From contig JABTUV010000015.1 of the NCBI GenBank assembly GCA_015075175.1, positions 38,684-102,683 on the forward strand: a stretch of 64,000 bases of DNA, in the 5' to 3' direction. The DNA comes from a bacterium (GTDB lineage: Bacteria; Hinthialibacterota; Hinthialibacteria; H5-UNCL2). Position 1 is the first letter of the stretch. The number at the start of each line of letters is the position of its first letter. The notes beneath the pieces are model-generated. The model saw nothing but the letters and a program-made list of their open reading frames with translations, made no database searches and was not told where the DNA came from. Positions 7,692 to 15,597 of the stretch are shown here, one piece after another. Both the position numbers and the translations under genes were made by a program.

Positions 7692-9044
7692 ATGAAAAAG
7701 GAGCGGGGGGAGCCACGACAATCGGCGCTGTTTGAGGCGGGCGCCGCCGAGGCGGTCTTGCGCCGCGAGGCGCCGCTGGCCGAGCGCATGCGGCCGCAGA
7801 CGCTGGCCGAGTTCGCCGGCCAGACGCACCTGGTCGGACCCGAGGGGGCCTTGCGCCGCGCGCTTGCTTCCGGCCGCTTCGGCTCCATCATCTTCTGGGG
7901 TCCGCCGGGCACGGGCAAGACCACCCTGGCCCGCCTCCTCTGCCACCACATGGACGCCGTCTTCGAGCCGCTCTCCGCCGTCGCGTCCGGCATCGCCGAC
8001 CTGCGCAAGGTCATCGAGCGCGCCCAGAGCCGCGAAAGAAGGACGGTCCTCTTCGTCGATGAAATCCACCGCTGGAACAAGGCGCAGCAGGACGCCCTTC
8101 TGCCTTACGTGGAAAACGGGGCGCTCATCCTCTTCGGCGCCACCACCGAGAATCCCAGCTTCGAGGTCGTCGGGCCGCTCTTGTCGCGCTGCGAGGTGTA
8201 CACGCTGTCGGCGCTGTCGGCGGAGGACGTGAAGGGGGTGCTCTTGCGGGCGCTCGCGGACACGGAACGCGGCCTGGGAGGGCGCAACCTGGTGCTGCAT
8301 GACAACGCCCTGGCCATGCTGGCGGAGACCAGCTTCGGCGACGCCCGGGTAGCCCTCAACCGCCTGGAGCGCGTCGCGCTGGCCGCCGAAGAGGAAGGCC
8401 GCGGCGAGATCGACCTGGCCCTCTGCGAGCGCGTCCTGTCAAGGCGCGCCCTGCTCTACGACAAGGGCGGCGAAGAGCACTTCAACCTGATTTCCGCACT
8501 GCAGAAAAGCATCCGTGGCAGCGATCCCGACGCCGCGCTCTATTGGCTGGCGCGGATGCTCATGTCCGGCGAGGATCCGCTCTACGTGGCGCGGCGCCTG
8601 GTGCGCACCGCGGCGGAAGACGTGGGACTGGCGGATCCCCGCGCCCTCCAGATCGCCCTGGCCGCCAAGGACGCCTACCACTTTCTGGGTTCCCCCGAAG
8701 GCGAGCTGGCCCTGGCCGAAGCCGCCCTCTACCTGGCGACCGCGCCCAAGTCCAACAGCGTCGAGACCGCCTACAACGCCGTCTGCGACGAAATCCGCGA
8801 CAGCGGCCATCTGCCCGTCCCCTTGCACCTGCGCAACGCGCCCACGCGCCTGATGAAGCAACTGGGCTATCACGAAGGCTACCAGTACGCGCACGACGCC
8901 CCCGACGCCTTGGTGGACCAGGAACACCTGCCGGAGGCGTTGCGCGGCCGCATCTTCTACCGCCCCAGCGATCGCGGCTACGAGGAGAAGCTCGCCGAGC
9001 GCCTGCGCCTCTGGAAGGAGCGCCTCGCGCAGCGCCGCAAGTAA
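7692..9044 (+). CDS. rarA: Replication-associated recombination protein A (AAA+ ATPase)
   Basis: The product is 450 aa, the normal length for RarA/MgsA. It is a clamp-loader-like AAA+ ATPase acting at stalled replication forks. Visible motifs are the N-terminal 'PLAERMRPQTLAEFAGQ', Walker A 'GPPGTGKTT', Walker B 'VLFVDEIHR', sensor 1 'LFGATTENPSFEV', and the tetramerisation domain with 'SIRGSDPDAALYWLARML' and 'DPRALQIALAAKDAYHFLG'. ATG 7692 is preceded by a weak purine stretch. The gene sits alone between repeats R2 and R6 and is fully intact. Confidence 0.95.
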   Translation: MKKERGEPRQSALFEAGAAEAVLRREAPLAERMRPQTLAEFAGQTHLVGPEGALRRALASGRFGSIIFWGPPGTGKTTLARLLCHHMDAVFEPLSAVASGIADLRKVIERAQSRERRTVLFVDEIHRWNKAQQDALLPYVENGALILFGATTENPSFEVVGPLLSRCEVYTLSALSAEDVKGVLLRALADTERGLGGRNLVLHDNALAMLAETSFGDARVALNRLERVALAAEEEGRGEIDLALCERVLSRRALLYDKGGEEHFNLISALQKSIRGSDPDAALYWLARMLMSGEDPLYVARRLVRTAAEDVGLADPRALQIALAAKDAYHFLGSPEGELALAEAALYLATAPKSNSVETAYNAVCDEIRDSGHLPVPLHLRNAPTRLMKQLGYHEGYQYAHDAPDALVDQEHLPEALRGRIFYRPSDRGYEEKLAERLRLWKERLAQRRK

Positions 9045-9086
9045 AACATACTACGCCGGCCACGCTTTACCTGGCATCGAGACGCC

Positions 9087-9108
9087 GTAGTTGCGCAGCG
9101 TGCTGCGC
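9087..9108. repeat. Palindromic repeat, family R6, copy 3
   Basis: An exact copy of the GTAGTT-GCGCAGC-GT-GCTGCGC unit lies 43 bp after the rarA stop and borders the repeat block that follows. Confidence 0.9.
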
Positions 9109-9133
9109 CTGCGCCCGACTTCCCAAGCCAGGT

Positions 9134-9302
9134 ATTTCCCGGCCGCCGTCGCAAAAGACAACCCGAGTTCTCGAGTAGTCCGCGGCAGCGGACGTATCGA
9201 GAGAACGGCCTGGACGCGGGCGGGTGGAGGTGAGTCGCCGTGCCTCTCGATACGGCCCCGAAGAGAGGTTTTCGCTCTCATGGGGGTACATCGGCGGGGC
9301 CT
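9134..9302 (+). repeat. 169-bp leader module, copy 1, containing two hairpins
   Basis: The segment appears identical, by eye, to 10182-10350, exactly 1048 bp downstream. It carries CGAGTTCTCGAGTAG, a GC hairpin (TCCGC-GGCA-GCGGA), and a 10-bp perfect inverted repeat GTATCGAGAG/CTCTCGATAC (9194-9203 and 9244-9253). It ends in CGGCGGGGCCT, directly before the tandem array. The same leader ending precedes array A. Confidence 0.85.
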
Positions 9303-9305
9303 CCA

Positions 9306-9892
9306 GAGGACACGGCTCAGGTTTGTGCATGAAGGATCCGACTCTGGGACACGGCTCGGGCACGTGCTGAAGGACCAGACTCGAGTTTGCGCTCAGGATT
9401 TGTCGCGAAGGATCCGAGGACGCGGTTCAGGTTTTGCATGCGAAGGATCCGACTCTGAGGACACGGCTCAGGTTTGTGCATGAAGGATCCGACTCGAGGA
9501 CACGGCTCAGGTTTGTGCATGAAGGATCCGACTCGAGGACACGGCTCAGGTTTGTGCATGAAGGATCCGACTCGAGGACACGGCTCAGGTTTGTGCATGA
9601 AGGATCCGATCCGAGGACGGCTCAGGTTTGCATGGAAGGATCCGACTCGGATACACGCTCGGGTTTGTGCATGAAGGACCGACTCGAGGACGCGGCTCGG
9701 GTTTGTGCATGGGACCCGACTCGGGGACACAGTATTTGTGCATGAAGGATCCGACTCGGGACACGGCTCGGGTTTGTGCATGAAGGATCCGACTCGAGGA
9801 CACGGCTCAGGTTTGTGCATGAAGGATCCGACTCGAGGACACGGCTCAGGTTTGTGCATGAAGGATCCGACTCGAGGACACGGCTCAGGTTT
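9306..9892 (+). repeat. Tandem repeat array B (39-bp unit, about 15 copies)
   Basis: The unit has the core TCGAGGACACGGCT followed by caggtttgtgcatgaaggatccgac. Four copies around 9460-9610 and three around 9780-9890 appear identical and exactly 39 bp. The copies between (9610-9770) and near 9345-9460 carry substitutions and small deletions. Because 39 is a multiple of 3 and the unit holds no stop in most frames, long artificial ORFs appear (13-aa repeat such as MHKPEPCPRVGSF on the minus strand). No ribosome site or signal supports translation. Direct adjacency of the copies, with no unique spacers, excludes CRISPR. Confidence 0.88.
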
Positions 9893-9924
9893 TCTGTGTG
9901 GTTGAGTGCATGGAAAAAAGAAAG

Positions 9925-9985
9925 ACCGAGTTCTCGAGTAGTCCGCCGCGGCGGACGTATCGAGAGAACGGCCTGGACGCGGCGA
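9925..9985 (+). repeat. Hairpin tail of array B
   Basis: CGAGTTCTCGAGTAG is followed by a perfect TCCGC-CGC-GGCGGA-type hairpin and TATCGAGAGAACGGCCTGGACGCGG. It matches the tail of array A and the start of the leader modules. The stretch 9986-10181 that follows holds no recognisable gene. Confidence 0.75.
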
Positions 9986-10181
9986 GCGGGTGACCTACAT
10001 GCTCCGTGCGCGGATGGCAAATTATTGTGCGGCCATACCGACGACCTTGGAAGCGCTACGAAGAACACCGGGCCGCAAGGGCGCCACTTCACGCGCCGGC
10101 GAGTGCCAAATGGTGGCTGGTGCCGGGTACCCACGCGGGACGGGGAACGGCAGGTCAAGAAGTGGAGCCAGGCCAAGAAGG

Positions 10182-10350
10182 ATTTCCCGGCCGCCGTCGC
10201 AAAAGACAACCCGAGTTCTCGAGTAGTCCGCGGCAGCGGACGTATCGAGAGAACGGCCTGGACGCGGGCGGGTGGAGGTGAGTCGCCGTGCCTCTCGATA
10301 CGGCCCCGAAGAGAGGTTTTCGCTCTCATGGGGGTACATCGGCGGGGCCT
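10182..10350 (+). repeat. 169-bp leader module, copy 2
   Basis: A direct duplicate of 9134-9302, again ending immediately before a tandem array. The inverted arms GTATCGAGAG/CTCTCGATAC lie at 10242-10251 and 10292-10301. Confidence 0.85.
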
Positions 10351-10500
10351 ACTCGAGGACACGGCTCATATTTTCTCCCTCAAGGGCTTTACTCGCGGAC
10401 ACGGCTTGAGTTTTCCGCATCAAGGGGCCTACTCGAGGACACGGCTTGAGTTTTCCGCATCAAGGGGCCTACTCGGGGACGCGGCTTACCCATCCCGCCG
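10350..10500 (+). repeat. Tandem repeat array C (40-bp unit, four copies)
   Basis: Cores start at 10350, 10390, 10430 and 10470, an exact 40-bp period. The core TACTCGAGGACACGGCT is shared with arrays A and B, but the spacer (tgagttttccgcatcaaggggcc-like) is specific to this array. The fourth unit is degenerate and the array ends about 25 bp from the 3' end of miaA. Confidence 0.85.
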
Positions 10501-10521
10501 ACCGCGAGTCGTGAAGACCGA

Positions 10522-11457
10522 TCAGGATTTCTCCTGCAACAGCCGCAGCGGATTGCGCAGGCTTGCGTCAGCCGCATCCATCCACCGGATGCGCTTGTCC
10601 GGCCTTAGCCAGGTCATCTGCCGGCGGGCGTAGCGGCGGCTCTTGCGGATGATCTCCCCGCGCGTTTCCGAGAGCGACTTCCTGCCCGCCAGATGCTCCA
10701 CCATCTCTTTATAACCGATGGCCTGCATGGCCGTGTGCTGAGGTCCGCAGCCGCGCGACAGAAGTGCCCGCACTTCCTCGACGAGGCCGCGGGCCAGCAT
10801 GGCGTCCACGCGCCGCTCGATGCGCTCATCCAGCACCCGCCAGTCGCAGGTGAGTCCGAGGCGCACGGCGCGCCCGCTCCACTCCGGCGCGGACGTGCGC
10901 CGCGCCGCCGCGCGCATGGGCACGCCCGTGGCCGGTAAGAACTCCAGCGCCCGGATGAGCCGCTTCTCGTCGTGGGGATGCAGGACTTCCGCGCGCTCGG
11001 GGTCTACTTTGCGCAGCTCGTCTCTCAGCCATCCTTCCGGTCGCAACCGTGCCTCTTCCGCCAGGCGCCGCCGCAACCGGTAGTCCGGCGGCGGTCCGGG
11101 CACGATCCCGTCGATCAACGCCCGCACGTAATAGCCCGTGCCCCCGACGACCAATACCGGTATTCCGCGGGCCAGTAGGTCCGAGAGAATCGGCGTCGCG
11201 TCGCGGAGAAAATTGGCCACGCTGTAGTTCTCCGTCGGCTCGGCCACGTCCAGAAGATGATGCGGCACGCCTCGCCGCTCCGGTATCGTCAACTTTCCCG
11301 TGCCGATGTCCATGCCCCGATAGACCTGCATGGAATCGGCGGAGATGATCTCGGCTCCCAGCATCAACGCCCACTCGACCGCCAGGCTCGACTTGCCCAC
11401 CGCCGTCGGACCATGGATGACGCACAGAAAATTGGGGTCAGCGCCTAATTTTGGCAT
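10522..11457 (-). CDS. miaA: tRNA dimethylallyltransferase
   Basis: The product is 311 aa. MiaA transfers a dimethylallyl group to the N6 of A37 in tRNAs reading UNN codons. Motifs present are the P-loop 'GPTAVGKSSLAVEWA', 'EIISADSMQVYRGMDIGTGK', 'GVPHHLLDV', 'GGTGYYVRALIDG' and the C-terminal 'AIGYKEMVEHLAG...RYARRQMTWLR'. It follows mutL on the same strand, a very common bacterial pair. The only in-frame ATG (11457) lies inside palindromic repeat R1, so the first ten residues (MPKLGADPNF) are repeat-encoded and abut the true N-terminus at CVIHGPTAV. A native start may have been displaced; CTG at about 11427 is the only other near option. Confidence 0.93.
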   Translation of the reverse strand: MPKLGADPNFLCVIHGPTAVGKSSLAVEWALMLGAEIISADSMQVYRGMDIGTGKLTIPERRGVPHHLLDVAEPTENYSVANFLRDATPILSDLLARGIPVLVVGGTGYYVRALIDGIVPGPPPDYRLRRRLAEEARLRPEGWLRDELRKVDPERAEVLHPHDEKRLIRALEFLPATGVPMRAAARRTSAPEWSGRAVRLGLTCDWRVLDERIERRVDAMLARGLVEEVRALLSRGCGPQHTAMQAIGYKEMVEHLAGRKSLSETRGEIIRKSRRYARRQMTWLRPDKRIRWMDAADASLRNPLRLLQEKS

Positions 11458-11552
11458 CGATTTGGAAAATTGGGGTCAGCGCCTATTTTTGCGGTCGAGC
11501 CTTTCCACTACTGTCGTTCCCACGACAAAAATAGGCGCTGACCCCAATTTTC
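11427..11552. repeat. Palindromic repeat, family R1, copy 2 (with duplicated arm)
   Basis: Two forward arms (AATTGGGGTCAGCGCCT at 11430 and again about 34 bp later) and one reverse arm (AGGCGCTGACCCCAATT, ending near 11550) fill the mutL-miaA junction. The element starts directly after the mutL stop and supplies the ATG of miaA. Confidence 0.9.
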
Positions 11553-11553
11553 G

Positions 11554-13425
11554 TCACGTCCTCTTGAACATCTTGTAGAGATCACCCTCGGAAAACAGCA
11601 CCGAGATGGGCCGGCCGTGCGGGCAGACTTCGCGGTTGGGCGTGCGATACCACTGATCCAGCAGCTCCTTCATGTCGGCGTGGTCCATGGCGTCGTTGGC
11701 GCGGGTGGAAGAATGACACGCGAGGGTGATGAGCGCGCGCTCCCGGTGCGCCTCCCAGCCGCCGGCCTGGCCGGTCCGGGCCAGGTCGGAGAGCACGTCG
11801 CGCACCAGCGCGGCGGCGCCTTCCATGCGCACGCGCGGGGGCAGGCTCTCGACCGCGAAGCTGTCCGGCCCGAAGCGCGCCAGTTGAAAGCCCAGCCGCG
11901 CAAAGAATTCGAGATGCTCCTCCAGGAGTTCCGCCTCGCCGGGCGCCAGCTCGACGGGCGTGGGAAAGAGCAGTCGCTGGCTGACCGCCTCGCCACGTTC
12001 CAGTTGGCGGCGGAAGAGTTCGTAGTTGACGCGCTCGTGGGCGGCGTGGGCGTCCACAATCAGGAGGCCGCTGTCGGTTTCGGCGATGATGAAGAGGCCG
12101 AAGAGCCGCGCCAGCGGCCGCACGCGCGGCGCGTGCCCGCCGGCGGGCGCAGACGGCGGAGGCGCGACGCGCTCCAGCAGCCGCGGCGACTCCGGTTCGG
12201 GCGCCGCCGTAGCCGCGGGACGCGCGTCCACGGGCGCGGAAGCAGGCGCCGGTCGCGGCGGCGCGATCTCCGCCAGCATCGGCCGCCGCTCCGCCTGCGG
12301 TTTGGACAAGTACTCGGCTACCGCCGCGCGCACGCTGGAGAGAAACTCGTCCCGCCCGCGCGACGGCGCTTCACCGGCCGGGACTTCCGCCTCCCGCCTG
12401 GGCATCGCAACCACCGCGCCGCCCGCGGCGGCTCCCAGCGACGTCTCCAGCGCCGCTCGCACCGCTGAAACAATCGCCCCGAACACTCGGCTCTCCTGCG
12501 TGAATCGCACCTCCAGCTTGGAGGGATGCACGTTGATGTCCATCGTCTCCGGGTCCACGTCCAGATACAGCGCGCCCACCGGATAGCGCCCGCGCTCCAA
12601 CAAGTTGCGATAACCCTCCAGGATCGCCGACACCAGGTTGCGGTTGGCGACCACGCGATCGTTGACGAGCGTAAAGAGTTGCGCGGGGCCGGTGCGATGC
12701 ACGCTGGGGCGCGAGAGATAGCCGGAAACGGCCACGCCCTCCCGCTCGGCGATCACGGGCACGAGGTCAGGCTCCAGTTCACGGCCCCAGAGCGAGAGCA
12801 GGCGCTCCAGGCGGTCCGCGGCGCGCGGCAGGGTCAGCACGGCGCGGTCGTTGTGGCGCAGGCAGAGGTGCACGCGCTCCGCGGCCAGCGCCACCCGCGT
12901 GAAGGCGTCGCACACGTGCCTGAACTCGGTCGGCACGGTCTTCAGAAACTTGCGCCGCGCGGGCACGTTGTAAAAGAGGTTGGCGACCGTCACGCGCGTT
13001 CCCGCCGGGCACCCCGCCGCCTCCAGCGTGGGCGAGACTCCCCCTTGGCAGCGCAGCCGCCAGCCGGTCGGCGCCTCGGCGGTGCGCGAGAGAATCTCCA
13101 ATTGCGAAACGGAGGCGATGGCGGCCAGCGCCTCGCCGCGAAAGCCCAGCGTGGAGAGGGTCAAGAGATCGTCCAGCGTGCGAATCTTGCTGGTGGCATG
13201 GCGCTCGATGCAGAGGCGCAGGTCGTCGGGGTCCATGCCGCAGCCGTCGTCGGCCACTACGATGCGGTCGATGCCGCCCAGGTAGACGTCCACGTCCACC
13301 CGCGTGGCGCCCGCGTCCAGGGCATTGTCCAACAGTTCCTTGACCGCCGCCGCCGGTCGCGGCACGACTTCGCCCGCCGCGATCTGCTCGGCTACCTCGC
13401 TGGGAAGGAGCTGGATTTTCGCCAT
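11554..13425 (-). CDS. mutL: DNA mismatch repair protein MutL
   Basis: The product is 623 aa from ATG 13425 (MAKIQLLPSEVAEQIAAGEVV); the ATG at 13443 adds six unlikely residues. The N-terminal GHKL ATPase shows 'KELLDNALDAGAT' (usual form KELVEN), 'DDGCGMDPDDL', 'RHATSKI' and 'TLGFRGEALAAIASV'. A low-complexity Pro/Ala linker (about 345-425) leads to the C-terminal domain with the nicking-endonuclease-type motif 'VDAHAAHERVNYE' and the partner motifs 'ACHSSTRAND' and 'CPHGRP'. It couples MutS recognition to strand incision. The linked miaA lies downstream. Confidence 0.95.
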   Translation of the reverse strand: MAKIQLLPSEVAEQIAAGEVVPRPAAAVKELLDNALDAGATRVDVDVYLGGIDRIVVADDGCGMDPDDLRLCIERHATSKIRTLDDLLTLSTLGFRGEALAAIASVSQLEILSRTAEAPTGWRLRCQGGVSPTLEAAGCPAGTRVTVANLFYNVPARRKFLKTVPTEFRHVCDAFTRVALAAERVHLCLRHNDRAVLTLPRAADRLERLLSLWGRELEPDLVPVIAEREGVAVSGYLSRPSVHRTGPAQLFTLVNDRVVANRNLVSAILEGYRNLLERGRYPVGALYLDVDPETMDINVHPSKLEVRFTQESRVFGAIVSAVRAALETSLGAAAGGAVVAMPRREAEVPAGEAPSRGRDEFLSSVRAAVAEYLSKPQAERRPMLAEIAPPRPAPASAPVDARPAATAAPEPESPRLLERVAPPPSAPAGGHAPRVRPLARLFGLFIIAETDSGLLIVDAHAAHERVNYELFRRQLERGEAVSQRLLFPTPVELAPGEAELLEEHLEFFARLGFQLARFGPDSFAVESLPPRVRMEGAAALVRDVLSDLARTGQAGGWEAHRERALITLACHSSTRANDAMDHADMKELLDQWYRTPNREVCPHGRPISVLFSEGDLYKMFKRT

Positions 13426-13512
13426 GACCCGCCACGGTACCATCCCGCGCCGCCAGCGGCAAGCGCCCCAGTGTTCAGAGTGCAGCCGTAAGAATTTACG
13501 CCTGCGGGATTT

Positions 13513-13670
13513 TTCACCTCTCCCCGAGGTTGAGGTCGGCGCAAAGCGCCGGGTGAGGGGGAGGGTGGGAAGAGCGGGACATATCGATAGAAAACGATCG
13601 TAGCGACCTCCCCCTCACCCGCCCCTCCGGGGCGACCTCTCCCCTTGGGAGAGGTGAAGGCCCGTGTTGC
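13513..13670. repeat. Palindromic repeat, family R7 (CCTCTCCCC/GGGTGAGGGGGAGGGTGGG), copy 1
   Basis: TTCACCTCTCCCC, GGTGAGGGGGAGGG and their reverse complements CCTCCCCCTCACCC and CTCTCCCCTTGGGAGAGG form a long imperfect palindrome across the mutL-rhomboid gap. The 315-bp gap holds no gene. Related copies occur at 19212 and 54278. Confidence 0.75.
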
Positions 13671-13739
13671 CTTGGCCTCTCGTGTCAGCGCAGGCGGATC
13701 GTGGCCGAGAACGGTGAAAAATGAACCTGCGCCCCGTGC

Positions 13740-14426
13740 TCAGCGGCGGCGCAGCGTGGCCGCGACCGCCAACGCCATGCCCGCTGCAAATCCCCCCACG
13801 TGCGCCGTCCAGGCCACCGGCTCGTGCCGCGGCAACAATGACAGCACCTCCAGATAACTGTATGCCAGCTGCAACGCCAGCCAGTACGCCAGAAAGAACA
13901 CGGCGTGAATCTCCGCGCGAAACACCAGGATCACGATCCAGACGAAACAATGAATGCGCCGCAGCGGAAACCACCAGAGATAGGCCCCCAAAACGCCGGC
14001 AATCGCCCCTGACGCGCCCACCAGGTGCGCCGACGAGCCTCTATGCAGCACCGCCCACGTCAGCGTGGCGATCATCCCGCACACAAGATAGAACGCAAGA
14101 AAACGGAAATGCCCCAGCCGCTCCTCGACTTCGCTGCCGAACACCCACAGATACAGGAGATTGCCGGCCAGATGCAGCACCGAGGCGTGCAGGAACATGC
14201 TGGAAAAAAGCGATCCGAAGGCCCCCACCGGCAGAAAGGGATAGTCGGAATGGATGCGGAACAGGAGCGCGGGCGAAAGCGCGTAGCGGGTGAAGAAGAG
14301 CTCCCGCTGGTAGCTGCCGAGCGTGCAAGCGTAAGCGAACGCCGCCACGTTGCCGAGGACCAGCAGATAATTCACCCACGGCGCACGCCGCTGGGTGGAG
14401 AGACTGCGGAACGGCAGGATCAGCAT
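13740..14426 (-). CDS. Rhomboid-family intramembrane serine protease
   Basis: The product is 228 aa with about six transmembrane helices. Rhomboid signatures are all present: 'FLHASVLHLAGNLLYLWVFG' split as HxxxHxxxN (about residues 82-91), the catalytic serine in 'GASGAIAGVLGAY' (about 139-151), and the catalytic His in 'AHVGGFAAGMAL' near residue 210. It cleaves membrane-spanning substrates in the lipid bilayer; the substrate is unknown. The N-terminus ('MLILPFRSLSTQRRAPWVNYLL') is short and cytoplasmic. It follows the REC-HATPase regulator gene by 16 bp on the same strand, so the two may be cotranscribed. Confidence 0.92.
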   Translation of the reverse strand: MLILPFRSLSTQRRAPWVNYLLVLGNVAAFAYACTLGSYQRELFFTRYALSPALLFRIHSDYPFLPVGAFGSLFSSMFLHASVLHLAGNLLYLWVFGSEVEERLGHFRFLAFYLVCGMIATLTWAVLHRGSSAHLVGASGAIAGVLGAYLWWFPLRRIHCFVWIVILVFRAEIHAVFFLAYWLALQLAYSYLEVLSLLPRHEPVAWTAHVGGFAAGMALAVAATLRRR

Positions 14427-14442
14427 CGGGCGGCGGGCCGGA

Positions 14443-15261
14443 CTACTCGTCCGACAGGTTCTTGCTGATGGTCACCATGTTGCCCTTCTCGTTGAAGACC
14501 ACCTCGTCCATGTAGAAACGGGCCAAAAAAATGCCGCGCCCGTGGCTCTTGAATAGATTGTCGGGATCCGTCGGATCGGGCAGCGAACGAGTGTCGAAGC
14601 CCTCGCCCTGGTCCATGATGGTCACCTGAATCTTGTTCTGATCGATGGTCTCCTGGATGGTGACTTCCTTCGACTCGTCGCGGTGGTTGCCGTGGATGAT
14701 GGCGTTGGTCAGGAGCTCCTCGACCGCCAGGCGCAGGCCCAGCTTGCTGCGGTTGCGGAAGCGGCCCACCAGCGCGGCCGTCTCCACGATCTGGAACGAG
14801 ACCGCGTGCACCAGCGAGAGGCGGCTGGGAATCTTGATCAGCGACTGCACGCGCAGAAAGGGCAGAAGCCCGCGCCCCATGCGATAGGGACGCGAGACCT
14901 CCAGGCCCTTCTGCACGACTTTCAGGATTTCATCGATGGCGAAGGGCTTGCGGATGAAGTTGAAGGCGCCCAGGTTGAGCGCCTGGATCGCGTTCTCGAC
15001 CGTGCCGTGGCCGGTCATCATGACCACGGGCATCTCGGGATGGGCGACGCGCACGCGCCGCAATAGCTCCAGTCCGTCCATCTCGGGCATCTTGATGTCG
15101 GAGACGAGAAGATCGAAACTGGTCTGGTCCAGGCGCGAGAGCGCCTCGCGGGCCGAGCCGCACGCGCTCACCTCGTAACCCTCGCGCACAAACAGCTCGA
15201 CCAGGAACTGCCGCAACGTCTCCTCGTCGTCGACCACCAATAGACGGAATTTCTCGGCCAC
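14443..15261 (-). CDS. Response regulator fused to an RsbW-like HATPase domain
   Basis: The product is 272 aa. Residues 1-120 are a receiver domain ('LLVVDDEETLRQFLVE', phospho-acceptor Asp in 'LLVSDIKMPEMDG', Thr in 'VMMTGHG', Lys in 'FIRKPF'). Residues 150-270 are an anti-sigma/serine-kinase-like HATPase ('LRLAVEELLTNAIIHGNH' N-box, 'VTIMDQGEGFDT' G1 box, 'HGRGIFLARFYMDEV' G2 box). The layout suggests that phosphorylation of the receiver controls a partner-switching anti-sigma or protein-kinase activity. Its sigma or anti-anti-sigma partner is not in this window. There is no DNA-binding domain. Confidence 0.88.
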   Translation of the reverse strand: MAEKFRLLVVDDEETLRQFLVELFVREGYEVSACGSAREALSRLDQTSFDLLVSDIKMPEMDGLELLRRVRVAHPEMPVVMMTGHGTVENAIQALNLGAFNFIRKPFAIDEILKVVQKGLEVSRPYRMGRGLLPFLRVQSLIKIPSRLSLVHAVSFQIVETAALVGRFRNRSKLGLRLAVEELLTNAIIHGNHRDESKEVTIQETIDQNKIQVTIMDQGEGFDTRSLPDPTDPDNLFKSHGRGIFLARFYMDEVVFNEKGNMVTISKNLSDE

Positions 15262-15352
15262 GTGAAAGGCTCGTCTCCCAAGAGGTTAAAGGCCATCATA
15301 AAGGCTCCCTTGGGGAAGTCAATGCGCATGCCGGCGTCCGGCTGCATTCGCA

Positions 15353-15512
15353 AGGTCATTTCGACCGACGCCTCCTGTCATTTCGACCCATGCCTCCTGT
15401 CAGTGCGACCCATGCCTCCTGTCATTTCGACCGAAGGGAGAAATCCCTGTCTCGCACTCGACCCGCGGTAACGGCGGAAGGATTTCTCCCTTCGGTCGAA
15501 ATGACAGGAGTG
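15353..15512. repeat. Dispersed repeat, family R5 (GTCATTTCGACCGAAGGGAG), copy 1
   Basis: Three tandem variants of GTCATTTCGACCnAYGCCTCCT (period 21-22 bp, about 15356-15420) lead into a palindrome: TCGACCGAAGGGAGAAATCC and, inverted near 15480, GGATTTCTCCCTTCGGTCGA. It fills the gap upstream of the Rieske gene. The second locus, at 48237, has the same core with GCAGGG instead of GAAGGG. Confidence 0.85.
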
Positions 15513-15597
15513 TTTCCAGGCGCCGCCGATGGAGTCTGCATCCCACGTGTCGCCCGCGCCTGTAACCAGGGCCATCCTTGTGCTAGGCTCGACCGCG

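Noticed and set aside
9317..9859. A repeat protein of 13-residue units (minus strand)
   Set aside because: A by-product of a 39-bp period lacking stops; several frames are open, with no ribosome site or signal peptide.
9306..10490. Possible CRISPR array
   Set aside because: Units are directly adjacent with constant spacers inside an array; no unique spacers and no cas genes.
11554..13425. Loss of the catalytic Glu in MutL (KELLDN instead of KELVEN)
   Set aside because: The catalytic Glu is the one in KEL, which is kept; only a neighbouring Glu is Asp.
12526..13491. Plus-strand open frame opposite mutL
   Set aside because: Antisense shadow of a well-supported mutL gene.
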